Shown: positions 18,267-27,288 of the stretch, one piece after another
Numbering within the stretch: the stretch's first letter is position 1
Layout of the letters: the number at the start of each line of letters is the position of its first letter
Assembly: GCA_945877235.1 (NCBI GenBank)
Contig: CAMCRF010000003.1
Span: 124,001-188,000, forward strand
Direction of reading: 5' to 3'
Length of the DNA stretch: 64,000 bases
DNA from: Bordetella parapertussis
GTDB taxonomy: Bacteria; Pseudomonadota; Gammaproteobacteria; Burkholderiales; Burkholderiaceae_A
Notes under the pieces: generated by a model
What the model was told of the DNA's origin: nothing
The model's database searches: none
The model's input: only the letters and a program-made list of their open reading frames with translations
Program-made: the position numbers and the translations under genes

Positions 18267-19478
18267 TCAGGCGGCCCGCGCACTTTCAGAGCGTTGACGC
18301 TCAATCGAGGATTGAATGAGCGGTGTAAGCCGGTCTACGCAGATCTGTGCTTCCTCATCGGAAAAGGTGAGGGGGGGCAGCAGCCTGACCACGCGCTCGG
18401 CCGTCACGTTAAAGAGCAGTCCTGCTTGTAGCCCCTCCGAGGGCAGCGTGCCGCAGGCATGACTGAGCTCAATGCCCATCATGAGGCCTGCACCGCGAAT
18501 GTCTACAACCTCTGGGGCTTGCGCAAAGCTGCTGCGCAGCGCGGTCATCATGCGATCACCCTGCACCCGCGCGTTCTCCATGAGTCCCTCTGACTCTACG
18601 ACCTCGATGGTCGTGAGTGCTGCGCGCATTGCTAATGGGTTTCCGCCAAATGTGGTCCCATGGTTGCCGGGTTGGAAGAGGTCGGCTGCAATGCCGTGGG
18701 CCAGGACGGCACCGATTGGGACACCCGATCCCAGGCCCTTGGCTAGGGGCATGACATCGGGCAGAACGTCAGCCCATTGATGAGCGAACCACTTTCCGGT
18801 TCTGCCAATGCCGCACTGAACCTCATCGAGCATCAGCAGGATGCTGCGCTCTGTGCAGATTGCTCTGAGCGCCTGAAGGAACTCGACCCGCGCAGGCTGA
18901 ATACCTCCTTCGCCCTGAATGGTCTCGATGAAGATTGCGCTGATGTGGGGGTGCAGGTCGAGTGCCTGTCGCACGGCTTCCATATCGTTCATGGGCGCAC
19001 GAACGAATCCCTCGACCAGCGGTTCAAATCCAATCTGCACTTTGGTGTTACCCGTTGCCGACAGGGTGGCAAGTGAGCGCCCATGGAATGCTTTCTCGAA
19101 GACGAGAATTTCCGGACGATCAAAACCCAGGCGATGCCCGTGTTTGCGCGCTAGCTTGATTGCAGCTTCGTTGGCCTCGAGTCCAGAGTTACAGAAAAAT
19201 GCGTTCGTCATGCCCGATCGCCGGGTGAGTGCGTCGGCGAGCTCCTCCTGTAGGGGAGCCTGGTAGAGGTTAGAGGCATGGATCAATGTGGCGACCTGTC
19301 TCTGAAGGGCCTCAACCAGGCGAGGATGGGCGTGCCCCAGCGTGTTGACGGCGATGCCTGATAGGGCATCGAGATACTGACGGCCCTGATCGTCCCACAT
19401 CCAAGCACCAGACCCTCGCACCAGCGCGACTGGGAGTCGGGTGTACGTGGGCATGAGTGAGGAGGCAGTCGTTTTCAT
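18267..19478 (-). CDS. argD: Acetylornithine aminotransferase
   Basis: A 403-residue class III PLP aminotransferase. The region FCNSGLEANEAAIKLARKHG, the aspartate in LMLDEVQCGIGRTG and the PLP lysine in MPLAKGLGSG are clear. It may double as succinyldiaminopimelate aminotransferase. The ATG at 19478 is chosen; a TTG at 19493 or an ATG at 19454 are possible. None has a good ribosome site. Divergent from the DUF3579 gene, with a symmetric -10-like TAGAATA in the gap. Confidence 0.95.
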   Translation of the reverse strand: MKTTASSLMPTYTRLPVALVRGSGAWMWDDQGRQYLDALSGIAVNTLGHAHPRLVEALQRQVATLIHASNLYQAPLQEELADALTRRSGMTNAFFCNSGLEANEAAIKLARKHGHRLGFDRPEILVFEKAFHGRSLATLSATGNTKVQIGFEPLVEGFVRAPMNDMEAVRQALDLHPHISAIFIETIQGEGGIQPARVEFLQALRAICTERSILLMLDEVQCGIGRTGKWFAHQWADVLPDVMPLAKGLGSGVPIGAVLAHGIAADLFQPGNHGTTFGGNPLAMRAALTTIEVVESEGLMENARVQGDRMMTALRSSFAQAPEVVDIRGAGLMMGIELSHACGTLPSEGLQAGLLFNVTAERVVRLLPPLTFSDEEAQICVDRLTPLIQSSIERQRSESARAA

Positions 19479-19547
19479 GAATGACCAAATCAAGACAAAA
19501 GGAAGGGAGGGGAGCCGTTAGAATACCGCTTTATCTTGAAAGCTTTC

Positions 19548-19892
19548 ATGTCGCAGGGCATTCCATCCACGACCGATCTGACCGGTAAGTTCATTATCAG
19601 AGGACAGACCCTGTCGGGCAAAACCTTTCGCCCGAGTGATTGGGCCGAGCGTTTGGCGGGTGTGCTTGCGCCGTATCGCCCTGGCTACCGAGCCTCTGGG
19701 AGTGCGCTGATGGTGCATGGGTTTTCTCCCTATGCGCAGCCGGTGGTGCGCGAGGGCGTCAAGTGCGTGATTGTGGACTCGAGCATGCATGCCCTCGAGC
19801 CCATGGCTTGGGAGTTCGTCTGCGGCTTCGCGCGCGACAACCAACTCGTGATGGAGCCCTTTACCGAAGTGCGTCCATTACCCGCTGGGTGA
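19548..19892 (+). CDS. DUF3579 family protein
   Basis: A 114-residue protein with the family pattern [15 protein letters not shown], then [35 protein letters not shown] recognise this as DUF3579, a small soluble family that usually sits beside the arginine genes in Burkholderiales. Function unknown. The ATG at 19548 is chosen over an in-frame TTG at 19536. Its last 32 bases overlap the end of adk, which is read convergently. Confidence 0.88.
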   Translation: MSQGIPSTTDLTGKFIIRGQTLSGKTFRPSDWAERLAGVLAPYRPGYRASGSALMVHGFSPYAQPVVREGVKCVIVDSSMHALEPMAWEFVCGFARDNQLVMEPFTEVRPLPAG

Positions 19893-20514
19893 TGGCATCA
19901 ACTGACCCGACCCCAGAGATGGTGACCACGCGGGGTGCCGCAGCGTCTGCACTTGCTTGCCAATCGCTGTAGAACTTCACCAGGGGCTTGGTCTGCGCGT
20001 GGTAGATATCTAAACGCTTACGCACAGTCTCTTCACGATCGTCATCTCGTTGAATCAGCGCCTCACCCGTGACGTCGTCAATGCCGTCTTTTTTGGGTGG
20101 GTTGAAGGTGACGTGATAAGTCCGGCCGCTTGCAACATGCACCCGTCGGCCGCTCATGCGATCGATGATGTCCTGATCCGGCACTTGAATCTCGAGCACA
20201 ACGCCAATGGGAACCTGCGCGTGTTTCATGGCCTCAGCCTGAGGAATGGTGCGCGGGAAGCCGTCGAATAAGTAGCCGGCTTCGCAGTCGGGTGCCTGAA
20301 GTCTCTCTTTGACGAGGTTGATGATGATCTCGTCGCTCACCAGTCCTCCGGAGTCCATGACTTTCTTCGCCTCTAAACCGAGTGGCGTGCCCTCGCGCAC
20401 AGCAGCTCTCAGCATGTCGCCCGTTGAGATCTGGGGAATGCCAAACTTTTCCTTGATAAAGGTTGCTTGGGTTCCTTTTCCAGCGCCAGGTGGGCCGAGC
20501 AGAATCATGCGCAT
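19861..20514 (-). CDS. adk: Adenylate kinase
   Basis: A 217-residue enzyme that interconverts AMP + ATP and 2 ADP. The P-loop [10 protein letters not shown], the AMP-binding STGDMLR, the FDGFPRT motif and the LID region (DRMSGRRV ... YHVTFNPPK) are evident. The LID lacks the zinc-binding cysteines found in Gram-positives. The ATG at 20514 has a GGAG site eight bases upstream. It closes the lpxK-Trm112-kdsB-adk run. Confidence 0.98.
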   Translation of the reverse strand: MRMILLGPPGAGKGTQATFIKEKFGIPQISTGDMLRAAVREGTPLGLEAKKVMDSGGLVSDEIIINLVKERLQAPDCEAGYLFDGFPRTIPQAEAMKHAQVPIGVVLEIQVPDQDIIDRMSGRRVHVASGRTYHVTFNPPKKDGIDDVTGEALIQRDDDREETVRKRLDIYHAQTKPLVKFYSDWQASADAAAPRVVTISGVGSVDAITQRVMDALR

Positions 20515-20547
20515 CTTGGAGTCTCCGTTGTCATGGTTTTGCCGCAA

Positions 20548-21333
20548 TTATAGGCGGAGGTTGGTCCAAGCGGCGCGAACCCGCTCTAGGTCAGCGAGGG
20601 TGTCTACACCTGCCGGCGGTGGGGTCTCGAGCACAATGGCGCCAATGGCGTGGCCATGCTCCAGCCAACGCAGTTGTTCGAGCTGCTCTGACTGCTCGAG
20701 GGCGCTGGGTCCCCAGCCGACAAATTGCTCGAGCAGGCCAGCCCGAAATCCATAGAGCCCAAGGTGTCGGTAGGCGGGGGGCTGCACAGGCAGCGGGCCC
20801 GGCTGCGAGAGTGCCGGTGTTCTGAGGTAGGGGACTGGAGCTCTCGAGAAGTAGAGCGCTCGGCCATCGCTGCCAAGGACCGCTTTGACAGCATTTGGAT
20901 TGAGAAACTCTTCGAGGCTGTGAATGGGGGTGACCGCCGTCGCCACGGATGCCCAGACATGGTGGGCAAGCATGTCCGCAATCTGGTCTAAGGTCTCTGG
21001 TGGCATGAGCGGTTCATCGCCTTGGAGGTTAACCACCACTTGCTGTGCGGGCGCGCCCATCAGACGACAGGCTTGGGCGAGTCGATCGGTCCCGCTCTGG
21101 TGGTCGGCCGAGGTCATCACGGCGTCAAAACCCGCGGACCGAACGGCATGCGCAATCTCAGTGTCGTCTGTTGCGACGGCGATTCGGCTCGCACCGGAGC
21201 GGGCCGCGCGCTCGGCAACACGCACGACCATGGGCTTGCCTGCAATGTCTGCGAGCGGCTTATCTGGAAGGCGAGAGGAGGATCTTCTCGCGGGAATCAG
21301 CACCCAAAAGTCTGCCTGATGCACAGGGCTCAA
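20548..21333 (-). CDS. kdsB: 3-deoxy-manno-octulosonate cytidylyltransferase (CMP-Kdo synthase)
   Basis: A 261-residue enzyme that activates Kdo for lipopolysaccharide core synthesis. The nucleotidyltransferase start IPARRSSSRLPDKPLADIAGK, then SGTDRLAQA, NLQGDEPLMPP and YRHLGLYGFR, match KdsB. Its start overlaps the Trm112-like gene by 4 bases. Part of the lipid A/Kdo cluster. Confidence 0.96.
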   Translation of the reverse strand: MSPVHQADFWVLIPARRSSSRLPDKPLADIAGKPMVVRVAERAARSGASRIAVATDDTEIAHAVRSAGFDAVMTSADHQSGTDRLAQACRLMGAPAQQVVVNLQGDEPLMPPETLDQIADMLAHHVWASVATAVTPIHSLEEFLNPNAVKAVLGSDGRALYFSRAPVPYLRTPALSQPGPLPVQPPAYRHLGLYGFRAGLLEQFVGWGPSALEQSEQLEQLRWLEHGHAIGAIVLETPPPAGVDTLADLERVRAAWTNLRL

Positions 21334-21527
21334 CGGTCTTCCGCGATGGGAGCGATGGTGATCTCAGGCAGATGAAGCGCTTCCTGCACGAGGAGGTGGG
21401 GAATGCCGTCGACGATAGGGTAGCCGAGGCGCTCCGATGCGCAGATCAGCATCGCACCTCCCGGGGCTAGGGTGAGTGCACCATGGCAACCAGGGCAAGC
21501 AAGAATCTCACGCACTTTTGAGTCCAT
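21330..21527 (-). CDS. Trm112/YcaR family small protein
   Basis: A 65-residue protein of the Trm112 (UPF0434) type: ILACPGCHGAL, ICASERLGYPIVDGIPHLL. One CxxC pair is present; the second metal pair found in eukaryotic Trm112 is absent, as usual in bacteria. In eukaryotes Trm112 activates methyltransferases; the role in bacteria is unclear. Found between lpxK and kdsB in many proteobacteria. The start at 21527 is chosen over an ATG at 21551. Confidence 0.9.
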   Translation of the reverse strand: MDSKVREILACPGCHGALTLAPGGAMLICASERLGYPIVDGIPHLLVQEALHLPEITIAPIAEDR

Positions 21528-22662
21528 GCCCGCATTGTAGTCGGCTGACAAGGTGAGCGGACCAGTCGACGGGAAGGGTGTGATTTAGGCGCAGGGCCCA
21601 GACCTGCTCTCGAGGCAATGCGCTGACTGCTTGAAGTTTTCCAAAGTCCTTTTCTGTGGTCAGGATAAAGTCGGGCCAGGCCTGATCGCCTCTTGCCTCT
21701 TGGAGGGCTTCCCAGGGTCGATGCGCGTGATCATCCAGGGCAATGCACCGCGCTATGGGAATACCCTGTGCAGCAACGGTCTCGAAAAACCGATGAGGCT
21801 CGGCAATGCCCGCAACCGCCCACACCACACTTTCGGAATTGCCCAAGATCTTTGCTCGAAAAGCCTCGAGTGTGTGGTGCGTACGGTGACCCACCCAGCA
21901 CTCTGGGTTCATCGGAAGTGGGCTGCACACGGGTATGGGCTCGAGTGCCCTCAAAAGGTGGGAGACAGCCTGTGGGGAGGGCCCACCCTTCACAAGCACC
22001 AGGTCCGGCTGTGAGTGCGGACTGGGAGGCCATGCGAAACGGTTGGGACCGGAAGGCAGGCAGTGCGTGTTGCCGAGCAGCCGATCATCGAGCAGGAGCA
22101 CGCGAACCTGCGGCTTGAGGCTGGTTTGAGACAGGCCGTCATCGAGCACCAGCACGTCAAGGTCCGGACATCGCGCTACCAGCGCGAGACCCGCGGCGTG
22201 CCGATTCGGGTGGACCGCGACAGGAACCGCGGCGCGCCAGTGAACCAGCCACGGCTCATCTCCAATCCAATCCGGCGTGGTGGATTCATGGGCCAGCACC
22301 ACCCGTGGCGATGCACGGTGCGTGAGGGGAGGGGAGAGGCCGTAGCCGCGACTGATCAGACCAGCCTTCAGGCCATGCAGGCTGAGCGCCTCCAGAATGC
22401 CGAGACAGGCGGGCGTCTTTCCCGCCCCACCGATGACCACGTTGCCCACCGCAATTGCCGGCAGCGGCAGCGTCGGCGCCCGTGTCTGGCGATCTTGGCG
22501 CCACCGCCCGATCGCGGCGCCCGGTTGGCCGATCAGATTGAGGGCGACATCGAGAAGGCGCGCGCGCGCACTCTTTGTGTTTACGGAGGTAAACCACGTT
22601 TTCCACAGCCAGGTGCGGAGCCGGCCTCGCCGCTGAGGGGGTGTGGATAAGTCTGTGGACAT
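21508..22662 (-). CDS. lpxK: Tetraacyldisaccharide 4'-kinase
   Basis: A 384-residue inner-membrane enzyme that phosphorylates the lipid A precursor at the 4' position. The P-loop region is AVGNVVIGGAGKTPACLGIL, followed by LISRGYG, DEPWLVH and VLDDGLSQTSL as in LpxK. The residues before the P-loop (1-60) are longer and less hydrophobic than the usual single membrane anchor, though TWLWKTWF and VALNLIG are candidates. The ATG at 22662 is chosen because a reading further upstream runs into the promoter region. First gene of the minus-strand lipid A cluster. Confidence 0.93.
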   Translation of the reverse strand: MSTDLSTPPQRRGRLRTWLWKTWFTSVNTKSARARLLDVALNLIGQPGAAIGRWRQDRQTRAPTLPLPAIAVGNVVIGGAGKTPACLGILEALSLHGLKAGLISRGYGLSPPLTHRASPRVVLAHESTTPDWIGDEPWLVHWRAAVPVAVHPNRHAAGLALVARCPDLDVLVLDDGLSQTSLKPQVRVLLLDDRLLGNTHCLPSGPNRFAWPPSPHSQPDLVLVKGGPSPQAVSHLLRALEPIPVCSPLPMNPECWVGHRTHHTLEAFRAKILGNSESVVWAVAGIAEPHRFFETVAAQGIPIARCIALDDHAHRPWEALQEARGDQAWPDFILTTEKDFGKLQAVSALPREQVWALRLNHTLPVDWSAHLVSRLQCGHGLKSA

Positions 22663-22898
22663 GAGCGTCTTCTGGCTGTCGCGAGCCAACACGGATGAGG
22701 GTTTGTCTATTATGGGGTTGCGGCCTGCGCCGAGGTGGGTTCTCTCTGGCCCATGAATTTCTAAATTTAAGGCATATATTTCAATGGCTTGCGTTTTTTT
22801 ACAAGGATTTTCAGCGTGTTCTCGCGGGGCGACCGCTTGGGCGCAGCACAAACGCGCCGACTTTGAGGCCCCAAGGCGTTTTGTGGAGAAGTGGGGCC
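22663..22898. promoter_or_regulatory. Divergent promoter region between lpxK and xseA
   Basis: A 236-base gap with an AT-rich core at about 22755-22815 (ATTTCTAAATTTAAGGCATA and following). It must hold the promoters for both directions, since the genes on either side begin runs. No single -35/-10 pair stands out. No ORF with family similarity is in the gap. Confidence 0.4.
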
Positions 22899-24128
22899 AT
22901 GCAAGCACCTGAGGACCTGCCGCTAATCTCTGTTTCGGAGCTGAATCGACGGGTCACAAGCGTCTTGGAGCGACAGTTCCCCTTGGTACGCCTTCAGGCG
23001 GAGCTCTCGCAAGTTACCCAAGCAAGCAGTGGGCATTGGTATCTCACGCTCAAGGACGCGGGTGCGAGTGTTCGGGCCGTGCTTTTTCGGAGAGAGGCGT
23101 CCGGGTTGAGTGTTGTGCCTCGGGAGGGGCTTCAGGTGGAGGTACGGGCACAACCTTCCCTGTATGAAGCGCGTGGCGATTTCCAGCTCCGCATTCTGTC
23201 TCTCAAACCTGCAGGCCAGGGCGATCTCTACGCGCTCTTTCTGAAGCTTCGCGAGAGGCTTGCGCAGGAGGGGCTGTTCTCGGACGCTCGAAAGCGCGAA
23301 CTCCCCCTGCGGATCCGCCGGGTGGGCGTGATCACCTCACTGAGTGGCGCAGCGCTTCGAGATTTTCTTGTGACGATCAGGGCGCGGGCCCCAATGCTGC
23401 GCGTGACCCTCTTTCCAAGCCTGGTGCAGGGTCCTGACGCGCCCGCAGCGCTGCTCTCGGCTCTTGAGCGCGCGTCGATGGCCAACCTGGATGTCTTGGC
23501 CGTCATTCGTGGCGGTGGCAGCCTTGAAGATCTCTGGGCGTTCAATGACGAGGGCTTTGTTCGAGCGCTCTCGGCCTTCGCGGTCCCTGTGGTCTCGGGT
23601 GTGGGTCATGAGACCGACACAACCCTCACAGATTTTGTCTCAGATTGCCGAGCGGCTACGCCCACCGCAGCGGCAGAGCGCATTGCTGCGCAGGTAACTC
23701 AAGAGCGAGATCGCCTGATTGCGCATTTCGACGCCCTGCGCGCGCGGATGCATCGGGTCCTGGATCAGCGATGGCAGCGACTTGATCGCACGCGAGGATC
23801 GCTGAGGAGCCCTCGGCATGATCTGCGCGCCCAGGCCGAGCGTTTTTTCAGCGCTCAAGGGCGGCTCCTGAGGCTACAAGACCGCGGGTTTGTCGCCTGG
23901 GAGGCGCGCTTGCAAAGCGCATCTCGTGCGCTGGCTGCGCTAAGTCCCTTGGGTGTCCTATCCAGAGGCTACTGGATGGCCTTGGATGCCCATGGGGCGC
24001 CCGTGAGCGCAGTCGGCCAGATGCACGTCGGGCAGGCAATAGAACTCTGGTCCTCAGACGGTCGTGCGCAAGTGCAGGTGAAATCCCTAGAGCCCGCCCA
24101 GGGCAATGCCTCTGAAAGCTCGTCATAA
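22899..24128 (+). CDS. xseA: Exodeoxyribonuclease VII large subunit
   Basis: A 409-residue catalytic subunit that pairs with XseB. The N-terminal OB fold (ISVSELNRRVTSVLERQFP, HWYLTLKDAGASVRAVLFR) is followed by the catalytic domain with RRVGVITSLSGAALRDFL, VIRGGGSLEDLWAFND and SGVGHETDTTLTDFVSD. A helical region and C-terminal SRGYWM follow. About 45 residues shorter than E. coli XseA (456). The upstream in-frame 68 codons have no similarity. Confidence 0.96.
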   Translation: MQAPEDLPLISVSELNRRVTSVLERQFPLVRLQAELSQVTQASSGHWYLTLKDAGASVRAVLFRREASGLSVVPREGLQVEVRAQPSLYEARGDFQLRILSLKPAGQGDLYALFLKLRERLAQEGLFSDARKRELPLRIRRVGVITSLSGAALRDFLVTIRARAPMLRVTLFPSLVQGPDAPAALLSALERASMANLDVLAVIRGGGSLEDLWAFNDEGFVRALSAFAVPVVSGVGHETDTTLTDFVSDCRAATPTAAAERIAAQVTQERDRLIAHFDALRARMHRVLDQRWQRLDRTRGSLRSPRHDLRAQAERFFSAQGRLLRLQDRGFVAWEARLQSASRALAALSPLGVLSRGYWMALDAHGAPVSAVGQMHVGQAIELWSSDGRAQVQVKSLEPAQGNASESSS

Positions 24129-24175
24129 TTTTGGGTCATCCTCACAACTCAACCCCTTTCCAGGAGCCTGACTGA

Positions 24176-24757
24176 ATGGAACACACCTTGCCCGCGCTTC
24201 CCTATGCAATGGATGCGCTCTCGCCCCACATTTCCAAAGAGACGCTTGAATTCCATTACGGAAAACACCACCAGACCTACGTTACGAATCTGAACAACCT
24301 CATCAAAGGCACAGAGTTCGAGACTGCACCCCTTGAGGACATCGTCAAGCGGTCGTCAGGTGGCGTGTTCAACAACGCAGCCCAGGTCTGGAATCACACC
24401 TTTTATTGGCACTCCCTTAGCCCCAATGGTGGTGGTGAGCCCAAGGGTGCCTTGGCTGCTGCCATCGACGCGAAGTGGGGCAGCTTTGCGGCCTTCAAAG
24501 AGGCCTTCACCAAAAGCGCCATTGGCAACTTTGGATCCGGCTGGACCTGGCTGGTGAAAAAATCGGACGGCAGCCTCGACATTGTGAATACCAGCAACGC
24601 GGCTACCCCACTCACAACGGCCGACCGCGCACTGCTGACCTGTGATGTATGGGAGCACGCCTATTACGTCGACTATCGCAACCGCAGACCGGATTACCTC
24701 GGAGCGTTCTGGTCTTTGGTGAATTGGGATCACGCGACCAGCCAGTTCACGGCGTAA
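24176..24757 (+). CDS. sodB: Superoxide dismutase, iron type
   Basis: A 193-residue Fe-SOD. The metal ligands are in [30 protein letters not shown] and [13 protein letters not shown]. The sequence FGSGWTWLV is typical of the iron enzymes. Cytoplasmic, no signal peptide. An AGGAG site precedes it. The last 11 bases overlap the end of the DUF192 gene on the other strand. xseA-sodB adjacency is common in Burkholderiales. Confidence 0.97.
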   Translation: MEHTLPALPYAMDALSPHISKETLEFHYGKHHQTYVTNLNNLIKGTEFETAPLEDIVKRSSGGVFNNAAQVWNHTFYWHSLSPNGGGEPKGALAAAIDAKWGSFAAFKEAFTKSAIGNFGSGWTWLVKKSDGSLDIVNTSNAATPLTTADRALLTCDVWEHAYYVDYRNRRPDYLGAFWSLVNWDHATSQFTA

Positions 24758-25190
24758 GTTTTACCCTGTCTCTCGCCTGAATGCCTCGGTTCTGAAACCA
24801 GCCCTGGGTCATCTCCAGGGCGAACCGAGCGTTGGCCTGCGCACAATGAACCGTGTCTGTGCGGGGCTGCATATCCGCAAGGTTGATGATGACTCCTTGG
24901 TCATCTAAGAAGGCGACTGTGAGTGGTAACGGCGTATTGCGCATCCACATGCAGATGCGTTCTGGGGCATCGAACACAAACAACATGCCCGAATCCGGTG
25001 CGAGCGCGGTGCGTCCCATGAGCCCCCTTGCGCGTGCCTCTTGGGTGCGTGCGACCTCCACTTGAATTCGAAAACCCTTGACGTCGAGCGTGCTTGGGGT
25101 GCGAGCCTGATCCAGCGCCGCGTTTGCGGCAGAGGCTGCAACCGCACAGGCAGCAACGCATAGATGAGTCAGAACGAGTCTTAAGTGCAT
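24747..25190 (-). CDS. DUF192 family exported protein
   Basis: A 147-residue protein with a signal peptide ([20 protein letters not shown], cleavage near ASA) and the DUF192 core: [55 protein letters not shown]. Function unknown; probably periplasmic. The ATG at 25190 is chosen because of the signal peptide. A longer in-frame reading to 25394 is a shadow of the gene next door. A terminator T-run ends just 18 bases before this start, so how it is transcribed is unclear. Confidence 0.88.
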   Translation of the reverse strand: MHLRLVLTHLCVAACAVAASAANAALDQARTPSTLDVKGFRIQVEVARTQEARARGLMGRTALAPDSGMLFVFDAPERICMWMRNTPLPLTVAFLDDQGVIINLADMQPRTDTVHCAQANARFALEMTQGWFQNRGIQARDRVKLTP

Positions 25191-25207
25191 ATCCACGGAT
25201 TGTGCAC

Positions 25208-25241
25208 AAAAAAAACGGGCCCATTGGAATAGGCCCGTTTT
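25208..25241 (-). terminator. Rho-independent terminator of the lysine-rich small gene
   Basis: On the minus strand AAAACGGGCC (25241-25232 complement) and GGCCCGTTTT (25221-25212 complement) form a perfect 10-pair stem with a 10-base loop, followed by a run of eight T. It lies 32 bases after the stop of the 52-residue gene at 25273-25431. Confidence 0.9.
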
Positions 25242-25272
25242 CTCCAGATAGGGGCTCATGCCCCCACGTGGC

Positions 25273-25431
25273 TTACTTCTTAGCTTCAGCTTTCTTCTCG
25301 TCCTTCTTAGCTTCAGCTTTCTTCTCTGCCTTCTTCTCTTCTTTCTTAGCAGGAGCAGCAGCAGGTTTGTCAGCAGCAACAGCAACGGTAGCAAACAGGC
25401 CAGTGGCCAGAGCGGCGATCAACGTTTTCAT
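25273..25431 (-). CDS. Small exported lysine/alanine/glutamate-rich protein, unknown function
   Basis: A 52-residue gene. The first 20 residues (MKTLIAALATGLFATVAVAA) are a classic signal peptide with cleavage near AVA-A. The mature part is almost only K, A, E, P and D, ending in two copies of a KKAEAKK unit that come from a 22-base direct repeat in the DNA. A good ribosome site (AAAGGGA) lies seven bases before the ATG, and a strong terminator lies 32 bases after the stop, so this is a real stand-alone transcription unit. The mature peptide would be highly charged and likely disordered in the periplasm. Similar lysine-rich signal-peptide proteins occur in Burkholderiales without a known function. 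I infer envelope or stress association only from export. Confidence 0.85.
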   Translation of the reverse strand: MKTLIAALATGLFATVAVAADKPAAAPAKKEEKKAEKKAEAKKDEKKAEAKK

Positions 25432-25523
25432 GATTTCCCTTTAATTTTGGAGATACGGCCTCATCTGGCCGCACGCGCACTATAGAGGCAATTGACGGCA
25501 CTTTGGGCGGTGCGTTTGCGCGA

Positions 25524-25552
25524 ATTATATTTCCCTGAATCCATCGGTCAGG
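25524..25552 (-). promoter_or_regulatory. Candidate promoter of the lysine-rich small gene
   Basis: On the minus strand a perfect -10 TATAAT (25529-25524) is preceded at 17 bases by CCTGAC, a partial match to TTGACA. It would give a leader of about 85 bases before the start at 25431. Weak -35, so tentative. Confidence 0.4.
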
Positions 25553-25606
25553 GCCGGTCCGCGCTAAGATGAAGGACTCACATTTTTTCTCAATAGGAGA
25601 TGTTAG

Positions 25607-26860
25607 ATGTCCAGCAAAATCGTGGTGCCTGCCACCGGTGAGAAGATCACCGTCAACGCAGACTTCTCCCTAAATGTCCCCAACAACCCGATCATCCCCT
25701 TCATTGAGGGCGATGGCACGGGCGTCGACATCTCCCCCGTCATGATCAAGGTGGTGGATGCGGCCGTGCAAAAGGCCTACGGCGGTGCACGCAAGATCTC
25801 TTGGATGGAGATTTTCTGCGGCGAAAAGTCCACTCGGGTGTACGGTCCAGATGTCTGGTTGCCCGATGAAACCCTTCAAGTGCTCAGGGACTATGTGGTC
25901 TCGATTAAGGGCCCGCTGACCACGCCCGTGGGCGGGGGCATTCGCTCTCTCAACGTGGCCCTGCGTCAGCAGCTTGATCTATATGTCTGCCTGCGTCCAG
26001 TTCGTTACTTCGCGGGCGTGCCGAGTCCTCTGAAAGAGCCAGAGAAGACCGATATGGTTATTTTTCGCGAGAACTCTGAGGACATCTACGCGGGCATTGA
26101 ATACCAGGCGGAGTCCGACCAAGCGAAGAAGCTCATCAAGCTGCTGATCGAGGAGTTCGGCGTCAAAAAGATCCGATTCCCCGAGACCTCTGGTATTGGC
26201 ATCAAGCCTGTGTCTCGTGAGGGTACGGAGCGGCTCGTGCGCAAAGCGATCCAGTACGCCATTGACAATGACAAGCCCAGTGTCACGATCGTCCACAAGG
26301 GCAACATCATGAAGTTTACCGAGGGTGGTTTCCGCGACTGGGCCTACGCGCTCGCTCAGAACGAGTTTGGTGCACAGCTCATCGATGGGGGCCCATGGTG
26401 CAGCTTCAAGAACCCCAAGACGGGTAAAGACATCATCGTAAAAGACTCTATCGCTGACGCCTTCTTGCAGCAGATTCTCCTTCGCCCCAACGAGTACAGC
26501 GTCATTGCCACGCTGAATCTCAATGGGGACTACGTCTCTGACGCGCTTGCTGCACAGGTGGGCGGTATTGGCATTGCGCCTGGTGCAAACCTCTCTGACA
26601 GCGTTGCCATGTTTGAGGCGACCCACGGTACTGCACCGAAGTACGCGGGTAAGGACTATGTCAATCCTGGGTCCTTGATTCTCTCAGCAGAGATGATGTT
26701 GCGTCACATGGGCTGGGTCGAGGCGGCCGATCTCATCATCTCAGCGATGGAGAAGGCCATCACCACCAAGCGTGTGACCTATGACTTTGCCCGCCTCATG
26801 GACGGTGCAACCCAGGTCTCCTGCTCAGGCTTTGGCGACGTCATGATTGAACAGATGTAG
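25607..26860 (+). CDS. icd: Isocitrate dehydrogenase, NADP+ dependent
   Basis: A 417-residue TCA-cycle enzyme. The substrate-site [20 protein letters not shown] includes the serine phosphorylated by AceK in E. coli. The [12 protein letters not shown] and [10 protein letters not shown] segments and the C-terminal [13 protein letters not shown] match the homodimeric E. coli type. A GGAG site precedes the ATG. It is terminated by the hairpin at 26876-26908. Confidence 0.98.
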   Translation: MSSKIVVPATGEKITVNADFSLNVPNNPIIPFIEGDGTGVDISPVMIKVVDAAVQKAYGGARKISWMEIFCGEKSTRVYGPDVWLPDETLQVLRDYVVSIKGPLTTPVGGGIRSLNVALRQQLDLYVCLRPVRYFAGVPSPLKEPEKTDMVIFRENSEDIYAGIEYQAESDQAKKLIKLLIEEFGVKKIRFPETSGIGIKPVSREGTERLVRKAIQYAIDNDKPSVTIVHKGNIMKFTEGGFRDWAYALAQNEFGAQLIDGGPWCSFKNPKTGKDIIVKDSIADAFLQQILLRPNEYSVIATLNLNGDYVSDALAAQVGGIGIAPGANLSDSVAMFEATHGTAPKYAGKDYVNPGSLILSAEMMLRHMGWVEAADLIISAMEKAITTKRVTYDFARLMDGATQVSCSGFGDVMIEQM

Positions 26861-26875
26861 GCCTACGCAAGGCAT

Positions 26876-26908
26876 AAAAAAAGCCCCAGCATGCTGGGGC
26901 TTTTTTTT
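26876..26908. terminator. Bidirectional rho-independent terminator between icd and the cold-shock gene
   Basis: The stem GCCCCAG/CTGGGGC with a CATG loop is flanked by seven A on the left and eight T on the right, so it can end transcription from both sides. It lies 15 bases after the icd stop and 14 bases beyond the end of the minus-strand cold-shock gene. Confidence 0.95.
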
Positions 26909-26922
26909 CGAAACCTTTGGCG

Positions 26923-27129
26923 TTAAGCCATGGGCACGATGTTGGATGCTTGCTTGCCTTTGGGGCCTTGAATGATGTCGAACTGCACCTTCTGGCCTTC
27001 TTTCAACGAGCGGAACCCGTTGGTTTGAATAGCCGAGAAGTGAGCGAAGACATCTTCGCCACCTTCATCGGGAGTGATGAAGCCAAAACCTTTAGCATCG
27101 TTGAACCACTTGACAGTACCTGTAGACAT
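26923..27129 (-). CDS. Cold-shock domain protein (CspA family)
   Basis: A 68-residue RNA/DNA chaperone with the RNP1 motif KGFGFITPD and RNP2 DVFAHFSAI. The start [13 protein letters not shown] is diagnostic. A leader of about 80 bases from the predicted promoter is consistent with the long 5' UTRs that regulate csp genes, but cold induction is not shown by sequence. Confidence 0.97.
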   Translation of the reverse strand: MSTGTVKWFNDAKGFGFITPDEGGEDVFAHFSAIQTNGFRSLKEGQKVQFDIIQGPKGKQASNIVPMA

Positions 27130-27217
27130 TCCTGCGTTCCTACCTATAGAGAAAAAACATCAAATCGCACGTCAAGTGGACAACCCAACAAGGCATGCGC
27201 CTAAACAGCCATTTCGT

Positions 27218-27247
27218 AATATATGGACTGTCAATGGGTTTGTCCAA
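27218..27247 (-). promoter_or_regulatory. Candidate promoter of the cold-shock gene
   Basis: On the minus strand TTGGAC (27247-27242) and TATATT (27223-27218) are separated by 18 bases. The start of transcription would be near 27211, giving an 80-base leader. Confidence 0.45.
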
Positions 27248-27276
27248 CAGAACCGCTCATTTTTAGCGTTTCCACC

Positions 27277-27282
27277 TAAAAT
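27277..27282 (+). promoter_or_regulatory. -10-like box (TAAAAT) six bases before clpS
   Basis: TAAAAT is followed by six bases (aagtcc) and the clpS ATG. There is no Shine-Dalgarno before clpS. This is the same geometry seen before xseB, argA and hrpA and suggests a leaderless transcript. No convincing -35. Confidence 0.45.
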
Positions 27283-27288
27283 AAGTCC

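Noticed and set aside
25191..25394. In-frame N-terminal extension of DUF192 with poly-leucine and poly-basic residues
   Set aside because: It reads the lysine-rich gene in another frame and runs through its terminator; the signal peptide at 25190 gives a better start.
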